From the NCBI RefSeq assembly GCF_013520985.1, contig NZ_JACDTY010000010.1, forward strand, positions 62,001-126,000: a stretch of 64,000 nt of DNA, read 5' to 3'. The notes beneath the pieces are model-generated. The model was not told the DNA's origin, searched no databases, and worked only from the letters and a program-made list of their open reading frames with translations. Below, in pieces: positions 1 to 10,231 of the stretch. This DNA comes from Mesorhizobium neociceri. GTDB lineage: Bacteria; Pseudomonadota; Alphaproteobacteria; Rhizobiales; Rhizobiaceae. Position 1 is the stretch's first letter. Every line of letters begins with the position of its first letter. A program made the position numbers and the translations under genes.

Positions 1-564
1 CTTACCCAGATACGACCCGCGATCATTATGATCGTCTTTTTCACTGTGCTGACCGGCCTGATCTACCCCTTGGGGATGACCGGCATCGCCCAGGCGCTGT
101 TTCCGCGCCAGGCCAATGGCAGCCTGATCGAGAAGGACGGCAAGGTCATCGGCTCCGAACTGATCGGCCAGGGCTTTGCCGGCGACAAATATTTCCATGG
201 CCGCCCTTCGGCCGCCGGCGACGGCTACAACGCCGCCGCCTCGAGCGGCTCCAATCTCGGCCCGACCAATCCCAAGCTGGTCGACCGCATCAAGGCCGAT
301 GCCGAAAAGCTGAAGGTGGAGAACCCGAACCAGCCGGTGCCGATGGATCTGGTGACGACCTCCGGCAGCGGCCTCGACCCCGACATCAGCCCGGACGCCG
401 CCTATTTCCAGGTGGCCAGGGTGGCCAAGGCCAGGGGCTTTGACGAAGCCAAGGTCAAGGCGCTTGTCGACAGCCATGTCGAAGGCCGCGAACTCGGCTT
501 CCTGGGCGAGCCGGTGGTGAATGTGCTGGCGCTCAACCTGGCGCTGGACGATACCAAGCAATGA
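1..564 (+). CDS. kdpC: KdpC, potassium-transporting ATPase subunit C (5' end cut)
   Basis: This is the small subunit of the high-affinity Kdp K+ P-type ATPase in the inner membrane. It stabilises the KdpFABC complex. The reading frame is open to base 1 and reads LTQIRPAIIM, which matches the KdpC N-terminus just after the initiator Met, so only about one codon is missing. One membrane helix lies near residues 5-27 (GLIYPLGMTGIAQ). The soluble domain carries the typical GSELIGQ and YFHGRPSA stretches. About 187 residues are visible, the usual family length. kdpD and kdpE follow on the same strand; kdpFAB should lie just upstream of the window. Confidence 0.95.
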   Translation, partial: LTQIRPAIIMIVFFTVLTGLIYPLGMTGIAQALFPRQANGSLIEKDGKVIGSELIGQGFAGDKYFHGRPSAAGDGYNAAASSGSNLGPTNPKLVDRIKADAEKLKVENPNQPVPMDLVTTSGSGLDPDISPDAAYFQVARVAKARGFDEAKVKALVDSHVEGRELGFLGEPVVNVLALNLALDDTKQ

Positions 565-585
565 GAGACAGTCTTTTGAAGCTGA

Positions 586-612
586 CGCCGGGGATCGACA
601 CCACCCCCGGCG
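586..612 (+). other. Stem-loop between kdpC and kdpD
   Basis: CGCCGGGG (586-593) is exactly complementary to CCCCGGCG (605-612), with an 11-nt loop. There is no T-run after it, so it is not a classical terminator. It could dampen read-through or alter mRNA stability between the transporter genes and the sensor gene. That role is inference. Confidence 0.4.
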
Positions 613-631
613 CCGTTCATGATCGAGCCTG

Positions 632-3363
632 ATGCCGGACGACAGAACCACCGATAACAGACCCTCTCCGGACGCGCTGCTTGAGCATGCGGAACGGGAA
701 GAGCGCGGCCGTCTGCGGATATTCCTGGGCGCCGCACCCGGCGTCGGCAAGACCTACGAGATGCTGATGGCCGGCCGCGCCAGGCTGGCGGACGGCGTCG
801 ACGTGGTGATCGGCATCGTCGAAACCCACGGCCGCAAGGAAACCCTGGCGCTGGTCGAAGGTTACGAGGTCATCCCGCGCCAGAAGGTCAGCTACAAGGA
901 CCGCGCGCTGGACGAGATGGACATCGACGCCATCCTGGCCCGCCGTCCGGCACTGGTGCTCGTCGACGAACTTGCCCACACCAACGCGCCCGGCAGCCGC
1001 CACCCCAAGCGCTATCTCGATGTCCAGGAACTCCTCACGCGCGGCATCGACGTCTACACCACGCTCAACATCCAGCATGTCGAAAGCCTGAACGACGTCG
1101 TGGCGCAGATCACCCGCGTCAGGGTGCGCGAGACGGTTCCCGACTCGATCATCGACCAGGCCGACGACATCGAGATCATCGACCTCACGCCCGACGACCT
1201 GATCAAGCGGTTGAAGGAAGGCAAGGTCTATTTCCCCAACACTGCTCAACGCGCGGTCGAGAACTATTTCTCGCCCGGCAATCTGACGGCGCTTCGCGAA
1301 CTGGCACTGCGCCGCACCGCCCAGCGCGTTGACGAGCAGCTGCTCAACCACATGCAGTCACATGCCATCCAGGGCCCTTGGGCGGCGGGCGAAAGGGTGC
1401 TCGTCTGCGTCGACGCGCGTCCGGGCGGCGCCGCCCGCATCCGCTATGCGCGCCGGCTGGCCGACCGGCTGCGCGCGCCCTGGACGGCGCTGCATGTCGA
1501 CACGCCGCGCTCGGCCGCCATGTCCGAGGAAAACAAGGACCGGCTGGCGACACTGCTGCGCCTTGCCGAGCAACTCGGCGCCGAGGTGATGACCATACCG
1601 GGCCAGAACGTTGCCCAGGACATCGTGCGCCATGCGACGGCCAACAACTTCACCCACATCGTCGTCGGCAGGCCGACCCGCTCGCGCTGGCGCGAACTGA
1701 TCGAGGGTTCGCTCACCTACGATCTCATCCGCAATGCCGGCGACATCAGCGTCCACGTCATTTCGGGAACCGACCGGGGCAACGAGCCGGCCTCGAGGAA
1801 CGTCAAGACGGCGGATGAGCAATGGCAGTTCGATGTCTGGCCCTATCTCAAGGCCACGGCCTTCGTTGCCGGCTCGCTCGGGTTCGCCGCGCTGCTCGAC
1901 CAGTTTCTCGACGTTCGGAATCTCGCGATCATCTTTCTCATCGGCGTGCTGACATCGGCGGTGGCCGGCGGTCTGTGGCCGGCTTTGTATGCCTGTGTGG
2001 CCAGCGCCCTTGCCTTCAACTATTTTTTCCTCGAACCGCGCTACACGCTGACGATCCGGGATCCGGAAAGCATCGTGGCGCTCGCCGTCTTCCTCGTCGT
2101 TGCCGTCATCGCCAGCAATCTGACGGCGCGCATGCAGCGCCAGGCGGTCGCTGCCCGCTCACGCGCCCGAGCGACGGAGGACATCTACCTCTTTTCAAAG
2201 AAGCTCGCCGGCGCCGGCACGCTCGACGACGTGCTGTGGGCTACAGCCTTCCAGATCGCCTCGATGCTGAAGCTGCGCGTGGTGCTGCTTCTGCCGGAAG
2301 ACGGCACGATCACCGTCAAGGCCGGTTATCCCCCCGACGACACGCTGGCCGAAGCCGACATCGCCGCCGCCCGCTGGGCCTGGGAGCACAACCGTGCCGC
2401 CGGCCGTGGTGCCGATACGCTGCCCGGCGCCAAGCGCCTCTATCTGCCCTTGCGGACGGGCCGCACGGCCATCGGCGTCGTCGGTCTCGACAACGACAAG
2501 CAAGGGCCGCTGCTGACGCCGGAACAGCAGCGCCTGCTCGACGCGCTGGCCGATCAGGCGGCAGTCGCCATCGAGCGCATCCAGCTGGTCGCGGACGTCG
2601 ACCGCGCCAAGCTGGCGGCCGAAGCCGACCGTTTGCGCTCGGCGCTGCTGACCTCAATCTCGCATGATTTGAAGACGCCGCTGGCAGCCATCATGGGTGC
2701 GGCCGGAACGCTGCGGGAATACGCCCCGGCATTGCCTGAACAGGATCGGGCGGAGCTGCTGACCACCGTGCTCGACGAATCGGAACGGCTGAACCGCTTC
2801 ATCGCCAACCTGCTCGACATGACCAAGATCGAATCCGGCGCCATGGAGCCGAATTTCGCTCTCCACTATGTCGGCGATATCATCGGCTCGGCCTTGCAGC
2901 GGGCGCGCAAGATCGTCGCCGGGCACAAGACCGAGGTCGATATTCCAGCCGACCTGCCGATGCTGAAACTCGATCCCGTCCTGTTCGAGCAAGTGCTATT
3001 CAATCTGCTCGACAACGCCGCGAAATACGCGCCGCCGGGGTCGACGATCCGGCTGCAGGGCTGGGTCGACAATGGCTCCGTCGTGCTGCAGGTCATGGAT
3101 GAGGGACCGGGCATTCCGCCTGCCGACCTGGAGCGGATCTTCGACAGCTTCTACCGGGTGCGAAAGCGCGACCAGGTCCAGGCCGGTACCGGGCTCGGCC
3201 TGTCGATCTGCCGCAGCTTCATCGAGGCGATGGGCGGCACGATCACGGCGGCGAACCGCAGCGACCGCCCGGGTGCCGTCTTCACCATCCGGATGCCGAG
3301 GCCGGCTGAAACATCCGGCATGGGTGTGTCAGGGGCGGACGAACAAACATCTGGTGATCCGGC

Positions 3364-3367
<4 letters not shown>
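632..3367 (+). CDS. kdpD: KdpD, osmosensitive K+ channel sensor histidine kinase
   Basis: Sensor kinase that phosphorylates KdpE when K+ is limiting. The order is that of full-length KdpD. An N-terminal KdpD domain has a Walker A motif GAAPGVGKT at residues 33-41. A universal-stress-like domain follows at about 250-375. Four membrane segments of the DUF4118 type lie at about 405-500, then a GAF-like domain at about 520-650. The HisKA region has the phosphoacceptor His678 in SISHDLKTPL. The ATPase domain shows N-box FNLLDNAAKYA and G-boxes DEGPGIP and GTGLGLSI. The length of 911 aa is close to the E. coli protein. The stop overlaps the kdpE start by 4 nt (ATGA), so the two are translationally coupled. 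Confidence 0.97.
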
Positions 3368-4056
<689 letters not shown>

Positions 4057-4103
4057 TAGCAGGTAGGCGCAAGCCGTGGTGGTTGGCCGAGGCCCCTCAG
4101 CTT

Positions 4104-4285
4104 CGTCATCCTAGGGTGGAGCAGTCGCGAAGCGACGTCGCGGAAACCCTAGGATCCATGCCGCTGCCCAGGCAGAGGATCGCAGCGGAGAAGAATTCTG
4201 CACCGCTGCGGCGCTCATGTGTCACGGCATGGATCCTGGGGTCTGCGCCGCGTCGCTTCGCTCCTTGCTTCGCCCCAGGATGACG
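4104..4285. repeat. Two inverted copies of a ~60-bp hairpin repeat
   Basis: Positions 4104-4163 and 4225-4285 are two copies of the same roughly 60-bp unit in opposite orientation. Both have CGTCATCCT at the outer end and GGATCCATGCCG at the inner end, with AGCGAAGCGACG in the middle. Each unit is itself a hairpin (ATCCTAGGGT with ACCCTAGGAT in the left copy). They fill the gap between the convergent kdpE and the IalB-family gene, where they could act as a transcription or mRNA boundary. Such units resemble the dispersed intergenic repeats of rhizobia. I cannot confirm other genomic copies from this window. Confidence 0.8.
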
Positions 4286-4310
4286 AGCGTTGGAGTGCTG
4301 GCGCCCAAAA

Positions 4311-4889
4311 CTAGTCCGCCGATAATTCCGCGGTTCGGGCCAGCGCGCCGCCAAAGCCGTTGAGCGGGATGGTAAAGCTCACCGCTTGCCCGGTGTCGGC
4401 GGCGAAGGCGTCGATCTTCAGCGTGGTGCCGGCCTTGAGCAGCGGCGTGACACTGGCGTCGAATGCCACCGGCACCAGGCAGCCGACGGCCTGACAGGTG
4501 TTGAACGGCAGGCTGCCATCCAGCTTCTGATCGTCGATGGTCAGGCTGACGCCCTTGGCCAGCGCCAGGCCGAACGGCAGCGCCAGCGTTCCGGCAGCAT
4601 CCTCGCCGCTCTTGCTCGACAGCTCGATCGCCAGCAGGCGCTGGTTGGATTGCTTGTTGAACTGCTGATGCGACAGGCTGCACGCCTTCATCGTGCCCGT
4701 GATCTGGCAATTGACCGTCCAGTCGCCATGGGTTTCGGACAGCGCAGACGCGCCGCCGGGCAGCGTCGGACCGGCAGCAGCGGCCGCAGGTGCTGCCTTG
4801 TCGGTCTTGGTCCGCGCGGCGACCGCCGCCGGGCCAAGAATACAGACACTGCCCAGTAGCGCTGCGAAATATACTTGCCTGCTTTTCAT
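4311..4889 (-). CDS. Invasion-associated locus B (IalB) family protein
   Basis: Secreted protein of the IalB family, named after a Bartonella gene needed for erythrocyte entry. In rhizobia the family is widespread and its role is mostly unknown. Residues 1-25 form a Sec signal peptide ending near AVAA, followed by an Ala-rich linker. The domain starts at HGDWTVNCQI. Two Cys pairs typical of the family are visible (Cys in VNCQI and KACSL; Cys in NTCQAVGCLV). The start is the ATG at 4889, seven bases after GGAG; a TTG lies one codon upstream. It is divergent from the small Gln-rich gene, with 196 bp between them. Confidence 0.85.
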   Translation of the reverse strand: MKSRQVYFAALLGSVCILGPAAVAARTKTDKAAPAAAAAGPTLPGGASALSETHGDWTVNCQITGTMKACSLSHQQFNKQSNQRLLAIELSSKSGEDAAGTLALPFGLALAKGVSLTIDDQKLDGSLPFNTCQAVGCLVPVAFDASVTPLLKAGTTLKIDAFAADTGQAVSFTIPLNGFGGALARTAELSAD

Positions 4890-5085
4890 CAATATGCTCC
4901 CGATTCTGCCTCGAGCCAGCCGCCATCGAGATCAAGGTCCGCGCCCGATAGAGCGTTCAATCGATCTTTTCTGTCAAGGGCGGGCAGGTCGCTTCCGCTC
5001 CTGGTTCTGCTGATTTCGGCGGCCCATGGCAGATCGGGACGAACGCCCTATATAGGGAAGGTTATGTCTGTACGGGAATGAACGG

Positions 5086-5388
5086 ATGTCGACGCTTCGC
5101 TTATCGACAATTCTGATGTCAGCAGTGCTGGCGGCGGCGACGCTGCCCGGCATCATGCAATCTGCTGCGGCGCAGTCCGTTAATCCCAATTCCAACCGGC
5201 TGATCCAGCAGAACCAGTTGCAGCAGTTGCGCAACAGCTTTCAACGCCAGCAGTTCCAGCAGCAGCAGCAGCAATACCGCGACCAGGACCGCCAGATCGT
5301 GCCGCAACCGCGCCCTGAAGTGCCGGTCGTCAGGCAAAGCTGCCCGATTCAGATCGTCAACAATCAGATTGTGCGCGTTTGCCGTTGA
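5086..5388 (+). CDS. Small secreted Gln-rich protein of unknown function
   Basis: 100 aa. Residues 1-29 look like a signal peptide ending AAAQ. A low-complexity segment very rich in Gln and Asn follows (about residues 38-66, with runs of Gln). The C-terminal stretch has two Cys residues (SCPIQIV and VRVCR at the very end). I do not recognise a family. The two Cys could form a disulfide in the periplasm, which is inference. A terminator hairpin follows about 40 bp downstream, which supports an independent transcription unit. Confidence 0.65.
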   Translation: MSTLRLSTILMSAVLAAATLPGIMQSAAAQSVNPNSNRLIQQNQLQQLRNSFQRQQFQQQQQQYRDQDRQIVPQPRPEVPVVRQSCPIQIVNNQIVRVCR

Positions 5389-5427
5389 TATCGGTCGCTT
5401 GCGATTTACTTAGTCGACTTATCTAAT

Positions 5428-5458
5428 AAAATGCCTCATTGCCCTCGCGGGCATTTTT
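5428..5458 (+). terminator. Rho-independent terminator after the Gln-rich gene
   Basis: TGCCC-TCGC-GGGCA (5440-5453) is followed by TTTTT. A longer alternative pairing AAAATGCC (5428-5435) with the GGGCATTTT arm is also possible, so the structure may be bidirectional. Confidence 0.75.
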
Positions 5459-5509
5459 GGGGTTTGCAGGCGGCGTGCGGCGGTGCGCCCGCCGACCGGG
5501 TTTCAGCAA

Positions 5510-5986
5510 ATGGCGACGACGAAGAAAAAGGCGGTGCGCAAGGCAAGGCGAGGCGAACGCATTCGCCAGGTCGCCGCCATACCCTTTCGCCTGAATGAAC
5601 ATGGCAATTTCGAAGTGATGCTGGTGACGTCGCGCACGACGAAGCGCTTTATCGTGCCCAAGGGCTGGCCGATGAAGGGCAAGAGCGGGCGCAAGGCCGC
5701 CACGATCGAAGCGCGCGAAGAAGCCGGCGTGCTCGGCAAGACACGCAGGCAGCCGGCCGGCAGCTATTCCTACTGGAAACGGCTGGAAAACAATTTCGTC
5801 CGCGTCGACGTCGTCGTCTACCTCCTGGAAGTGTCCGAGGAACTGGCCAATTGGCAGGAAGCCAAAAGCCGCCAGCGCGCCTGGCTCAAGCCGCGAGACG
5901 CGGCATTGCTCATCGACGAGCCCGATCTTTCGACGCTGATGGCAAATCTGGCGACGCCTTTGCCCACGGCATCAGACCCGGCCTGA
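5510..5986 (+). CDS. Nudix hydrolase (diadenosine/diphosphoinositol polyphosphate type)
   Basis: Hydrolyses a nucleoside diphosphate linked to another moiety; the substrate is unknown. A Lys/Arg-rich N-terminus is followed by a Nudix fold starting at QVAAIPFR. The Nudix box region is GWPMKGKSGRKAAT followed by IEAREEAGV. The REUxEE core is recognisable, but Arg at its first position is replaced by Ile and the upstream Glu by Lys. Many short alphaproteobacterial DIPP-type Nudix proteins look like this. The start is the ATG at 5510; an in-frame GTG 27 nt upstream is less likely. The gene is convergent with the citryl-CoA lyase-like gene, with a 3-bp gap. Confidence 0.85.
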   Translation: MATTKKKAVRKARRGERIRQVAAIPFRLNEHGNFEVMLVTSRTTKRFIVPKGWPMKGKSGRKAATIEAREEAGVLGKTRRQPAGSYSYWKRLENNFVRVDVVVYLLEVSEELANWQEAKSRQRAWLKPRDAALLIDEPDLSTLMANLATPLPTASDPA

Positions 5987-5989
5987 GCC

Positions 5990-6841
5990 TCACTTGCCCT
6001 CGTCACCTTCAGCAGGAAATGGCCGCACGGGCGTGCCGGTATAGGCCCACAGCCATTCGCGCGGCAGCGGCCCCTTGTTGCGGTCGCTCTGCTGCGACTG
6101 TTCCCAGGCATGCGCCAGGATGCCCACCGAACGCGACAGCACGAACAGGCCGCGCGTCAGCGGCGGTGGAAAGCCGAGCTCGCCATAGATGACCGCGGTG
6201 GCGCCATCGATGTTGAGCGGTATCTTCTTGCCCTTACGCCGTGCGACCTCCGCCTCGACGGCCTCGGCGATGTCGGCGAAGCGCCCTCCGACGACGCCGC
6301 GCGCGGCAAAATCGCGGGTCACCTCGATCAGCCGCGGCGCGCGCGGATCGATCGGATGGAAGCGATGGCCAAAGCCCGGCACATAGCCTTTCTCCTCGGC
6401 GAAGAAGCGATCGAGCCGCGCCGAGACCGCTTCGCCGAGCGCAGCGCCCTGGTCGAGCGCCACGGCGATGTCGCCGTAGAAGGACAGCGCCTGTTCGCCG
6501 GCGCCGCCATGCACGTCGCCCAGCACGTTGACGGCCGAAGCCATGGCGCTGTTGATGCCGACGCCGCAGGTGATGGCCATACGGGCAATGGCGATCGACG
6601 GCGCCTGCGGTCCGTGATCGACGGCCGCCCCCAGCGCAATGCCGAGCAGCGCCGCCTGCTGCTCGCTGGGCAATTCGCCGCGCAGCATCAGCCAGATGAC
6701 GGCCGGAAAGCTGACGCGGCCGATCAGATCCTGGATTTCATAGCCGCGCAGCCGGATGATGCCGGGGCTCATCTCGATGATGCCGGTCTGCCACCATTCC
6801 TCGCCGCGCTCGCGGCCGGTCTTTTTCTCCCCCTCGCTCAC
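5990..6841 (-). CDS. Citrate synthase-like protein, probable citryl-CoA lyase
   Basis: A short (283 aa) member of the citrate synthase superfamily. The three catalytic positions of that family are visible: His111 in DVHGGAGE, His159 in PGFGHRFHPIDPR, and Asp212 in NIDGATA. Full citrate synthases are about 430 aa; this compact form is usually annotated as citryl-CoA lyase. It starts with GTG at 6841, preceded by GGAG, and overlaps the stop of the CoA-transferase gene by 4 nt, so the two are translationally coupled. The context (CoA-transferase plus Tct uptake system) suggests it cleaves a CoA thioester of an imported tricarboxylate to acetyl-CoA and an oxo-acid. That substrate is inference; a condensing activity is also possible. 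Confidence 0.8.
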   Translation of the reverse strand: MSEGEKKTGRERGEEWWQTGIIEMSPGIIRLRGYEIQDLIGRVSFPAVIWLMLRGELPSEQQAALLGIALGAAVDHGPQAPSIAIARMAITCGVGINSAMASAVNVLGDVHGGAGEQALSFYGDIAVALDQGAALGEAVSARLDRFFAEEKGYVPGFGHRFHPIDPRAPRLIEVTRDFAARGVVGGRFADIAEAVEAEVARRKGKKIPLNIDGATAVIYGELGFPPPLTRGLFVLSRSVGILAHAWEQSQQSDRNKGPLPREWLWAYTGTPVRPFPAEGDEGK

Positions 6842-8016
6842 GCGCTTCTCCTGGCGCGCGGCGGCAAGTCGGAAAAAACCTCGTCCATATGCTCGCCGAG
6901 CACAGGCGGCGGCAGGACCGGCAAGGGTGCCGCGCCATCGACCATGAAGCCGCCGCGCACGACGGTCAGCGGCTGCTCCATGCCGGGCAGACCCTGGAAC
7001 CGCGTGGTCATGTCGCGCTCGGTCACCTGGCGCTCCTCCAGCACCTGCGGGATCGTCAGCACCCTTCCTGCCGGCACGCCGGCGCGGTTGAATTTTTCCT
7101 CCCAGGCAACAGCCGAGGCGCTCGCGAGCGCTGCCTCGATCAGCACCTTCAGCGCTGCGCGGTTCTGCTTGCGGGTCTCGCGTTCGGCAAAGCGCGAATC
7201 CGACGCCAACTCCGGCTGGCCGATCAGCTGGCACAGCGTGACGAACTGCTCCTGCTTGTTGGCCGCGATGTTGAGCAGACCGTCGCCGGTGCGGAACGCA
7301 CCGGAGGGCGCGGCCGTCATGTTCTCATTGCCCATCGGCTTCGGTTCGACACCGGCGGTCAGATAGTTGGACACCGGCCAGCCCAACGCCGACAGTGTGC
7401 ATTCGAGCATCGAGACATCCAGAAACGCGCCCTCGCCCGATGTCTTCTGCTTCACCAGCGCGGCGGCAATGGCGAAGGCCCCGACCAGCCCGCCCAGCGT
7501 ATCGGCAACCGGGTAGCCGACCCGCAGCGGCGCCGTCTCCGGCGTGCCGGTGATGCTCATGATGCCGGAAAGCCCCTGGATGATCTGGTCGTAAGCTGGA
7601 TTGTCGCGCATCGGCCCGGTCTGGCCGAAACCCGATATGGCGCAATAAACGAGACCGGGACGAACCGCCTTCAGCGCTTCATAGCCAAGACCCAGTCGCT
7701 CCATCACGCCGGGACGAAAATTCTCGACCAGCGCGTCGGCCGAGGCAACCAGATCGAGGAAACGCTCGCGATCGGCCTCTTTCTTCAGATCGAGCACCAC
7801 CGATCGTTTGCCGGCGTTCTGCGCCAGGAACGAGGCACCCATGCCGGCCTGGTTAAGTTTCGGCGAGGCGCCGAGCTGACGTGCCAGGTCGCCGCCTCGC
7901 GGCGCCTCCACCTTGATCACGTCAGCGCCGAGCAGCGCCAGCTGGTAGGCGCAATACGGCCCGGCCAACACATTGGTCAGGTCGAGCACGCGGATGCCGG
8001 CAAGCAGATCGGTCAT
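6838..8016 (-). CDS. CaiB/BaiF family (class III) CoA-transferase
   Basis: Transfers CoA between a donor thioester and a carboxylic acid. It is 392 aa, normal for the family. The N-terminal Rossmann part shows VLDLTNVLAGPY and GADVIKVEAP. The catalytic Asp is Asp143 in NPAYDQIIQGLSG, at the position of formyl-CoA transferase Asp169. The SD GGAG lies 4 nt before the ATG. It sits 15 bp after tctA and overlaps the citryl-CoA lyase-like gene, so it probably activates the acid brought in by TctABC. The acceptor acid cannot be deduced from sequence alone. Confidence 0.9.
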   Translation of the reverse strand: MTDLLAGIRVLDLTNVLAGPYCAYQLALLGADVIKVEAPRGGDLARQLGASPKLNQAGMGASFLAQNAGKRSVVLDLKKEADRERFLDLVASADALVENFRPGVMERLGLGYEALKAVRPGLVYCAISGFGQTGPMRDNPAYDQIIQGLSGIMSITGTPETAPLRVGYPVADTLGGLVGAFAIAAALVKQKTSGEGAFLDVSMLECTLSALGWPVSNYLTAGVEPKPMGNENMTAAPSGAFRTGDGLLNIAANKQEQFVTLCQLIGQPELASDSRFAERETRKQNRAALKVLIEAALASASAVAWEEKFNRAGVPAGRVLTIPQVLEERQVTERDMTTRFQGLPGMEQPLTVVRGGFMVDGAAPLPVLPPPVLGEHMDEVFSDLPPRARRSA

Positions 8017-8031
8017 GATGCTCCAGGTCGC

Positions 8032-9555
8032 TCAGGCATCGCCCGGCACATGTTCCGGTCCACGCCGGCGCCGGTGCTCGATGAAGGCCCAGATATGCGG
8101 GCCGGCGAGGCCAATGAAGGCGAGCGTCAGCAGTGTCAGCGACAGCTTGTGGGTGTAGAACACCGACCAATCGCCATTCGAGATCGTCATCGCCCGGCGG
8201 AACTGGGTTTCGGCGAGCGGCCCCAGGATCATGCCGATGATGACAGGCGCGGTCGGGAAATCGAAGCGCCGCATCAGGAAGCCGGCGGCCCCCAGGAGAT
8301 AGAGGATGACGAGGTCGATCGGTGATTGCGAGATGCCGTAGGTGCCGACGGTCGCAAACACCAGGATGCCGGCATAAAGTTGCGGCGCCGGGATTTTCAG
8401 CAGCCGCACCCACAGTCCGATCAGCGGCAGGTTGAGGATGACCAGAATGACGTTGGCGATGAACAGGCTAGCGATCAGGCCCCAGACCAGATCGGCCTGC
8501 GTCGTCAACAGCAGCGGCCCGGGATTGATGCCGTAGCTCTGGAAGGCCGACAGCATGATCGCCGCCGTTGCCGAGGTCGGCAGGCCAAGCGTGAGCATCG
8601 GCACCAGCACGCCGGCGGCCGAGGCATTGTTGGCGGCTTCGGGACCGGCGACGCCCTCGATGGCGCCGACCGTGCCAAACTCCTCCTTGTGCTTCGACAG
8701 CTTCTTTTCGATGGCATAGGACAGGAAGGTCGGGATCTCGGCGCCACCGGCCGGCATGGCGCCGATCGGGAAGCCGATGAAAGCGCCGCGCAGCCATGGC
8801 TTCCACGAGCGCCCCCATTCGGCCGCCGTCATGTAGAGCGAGCCCTTGAGCGGCACGATCTCGTCCTTGCCGGCATAGCGGCGCGAGGCCATGTAGAGCG
8901 TCTCGCCGACGGCAAACAGGCCGACCGCGGCAATGATGACATCGACACCGTCGAGCAGCTCGTTCGTGCCGAAGGTGAAGCGCGGCTGGCCGGTCTGCAG
9001 GTCGACGCCGATCATGCCGATGACGAAGCCGATGAACAGGCTGGTGAGGCCGCGCACCGACGACGAGCCAAGCACTGCCGAGACCGTGATGAAGGCGAGC
9101 ACCATCAGCGAGAAATATTCGGCTGGCCCGAAGGCCAGCGCGAACTTCACCACCACCGGCGCCAGGAAGGCGACGCCCATCGTGCCGATGGTGCCGGCAA
9201 CGAACGAGCCGATCGCCGACGTCGCCAGTGCCGCGCCGCCGCGGCCCGAGCGGGCCATCCTGTTGCCCTCCAGAGCGGTGACAATGGTGGCGCTTTCACC
9301 GGGCGTGTTGAGCAGGATCGACGTCGTCGAGCCGCCATACATGGCGCCGTAATAGATACCAGCGAACAGGATGAAGGAGGCTTCCGGCGCCACCTGATAG
9401 GTGATCGGCAACAACAGCGCGATGGTCAGTGCCGGCCCTAGCCCGGGCAGCACGCCGATGGCGGTGCCGAGCGTGGTGCCGACCAGGCACCACAACAGGT
9501 TCATTGGCGAGAAAGCGACGGAAAATCCGTGACCGAGATGACCGAGCGTTTCCAT
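8032..9555 (-). CDS. tctA: TctA, large membrane subunit of a tripartite tricarboxylate transporter (system 1)
   Basis: The permease subunit of a TTT-type secondary transporter in the inner membrane. It has 507 aa and about 12 hydrophobic segments. The family signatures GVLPGLGPALTIALLLP near residue 38 and ALTLGLP-like VPMLTLGLPTSATAAI near residue 320 are present, as is YYGAMYGGSTTSILLNTPGE. The start ATG at 9555 follows a GAGG. The gene begins 4 bp after the tctB stop. It works with TctB and the periplasmic TctC. Confidence 0.95.
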   Translation of the reverse strand: METLGHLGHGFSVAFSPMNLLWCLVGTTLGTAIGVLPGLGPALTIALLLPITYQVAPEASFILFAGIYYGAMYGGSTTSILLNTPGESATIVTALEGNRMARSGRGGAALATSAIGSFVAGTIGTMGVAFLAPVVVKFALAFGPAEYFSLMVLAFITVSAVLGSSSVRGLTSLFIGFVIGMIGVDLQTGQPRFTFGTNELLDGVDVIIAAVGLFAVGETLYMASRRYAGKDEIVPLKGSLYMTAAEWGRSWKPWLRGAFIGFPIGAMPAGGAEIPTFLSYAIEKKLSKHKEEFGTVGAIEGVAGPEAANNASAAGVLVPMLTLGLPTSATAAIMLSAFQSYGINPGPLLLTTQADLVWGLIASLFIANVILVILNLPLIGLWVRLLKIPAPQLYAGILVFATVGTYGISQSPIDLVILYLLGAAGFLMRRFDFPTAPVIIGMILGPLAETQFRRAMTISNGDWSVFYTHKLSLTLLTLAFIGLAGPHIWAFIEHRRRRGPEHVPGDA

Positions 9556-9559
9556 GGCG

Positions 9560-10096
9560 TCAGCCTCTCAACGTGGCGATGATCGCGTCGATCACCGTGT
9601 TCAGCTGGTTTTCGATGAAGCCGGCGCCGATGTTGACGCCGAGCGCCCGGGCAAAGCCGAAATAGGCGGCCAACGCCAGGATCAGGCCGGTCAGCGCATC
9701 GCGCAGCGTGTGCTTGCTGCCGAAGCCGTAACAGACGAGCACGAACATGATGACGGAGGCGGCGGTGAAGCCGAGCGGCTGGATCAGCACCAGATTTGCC
9801 ACTAGCCCGGCAACGACGATGCCCATCGCCTTCCAGTCGGTCGGTGTTTCCTTTTCCTCCTGCGGCTGCCAGCCGCCGCGCACCGCGGCGAGGATGAGCA
9901 GCATCGAAAGCACGATCATGCCGGTCATGGTGATATAGGGAAAGACGGTCGGCCCGACCTTCGAATAGAGCGGCGACACCGGGATCGCCAGGGTCTGCCA
10001 GGCTACGGCCCCGGCGCAGGCGAGAAGCCCGATGCCGATCAACAATTCGGGCATGGCAAGGCGCGGGGGCGCCGGCTGCTGGTCGCTGCTGCTCAT
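9560..10096 (-). CDS. tctB: TctB, small membrane subunit (system 1)
   Basis: Small four-helix subunit of the TTT transporter, 178 aa. The helices lie at about residues 18-36, 53-71, 90-118 and 130-150. The family's GPTVFPYI-like stretch (VGPTVFPYITMTGM) follows the first helix. The start is the ATG at 10096, six bases after GGAGG; an adjacent TTG one codon upstream is unlikely. About 260 bp of repeat-containing DNA separates it from tctC. Confidence 0.92.
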   Translation of the reverse strand: MSSSDQQPAPPRLAMPELLIGIGLLACAGAVAWQTLAIPVSPLYSKVGPTVFPYITMTGMIVLSMLLILAAVRGGWQPQEEKETPTDWKAMGIVVAGLVANLVLIQPLGFTAASVIMFVLVCYGFGSKHTLRDALTGLILALAAYFGFARALGVNIGAGFIENQLNTVIDAIIATLRG

Positions 10097-10231
10097 CAAT
10101 GTCCTCCCAATATGGCCGGCATCCTCCCGCCGGCCGCATCCGCAGTTTCACTCCCACCGCATCATATGTCCATGCGGCAGGTGAAAGTCGGAAGGAGCGG
10201 CCCAAGCCTCCTTGGAGAGGCCGCCCCCAGA

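Noticed and set aside
5990..7234. Long N-terminal extension of the citryl-CoA lyase-like frame (414 codons)
   Set aside because: The extra part is antisense-like sequence inside the CoA-transferase gene; the GTG at 6841 has a ribosome site and 4-bp coupling.
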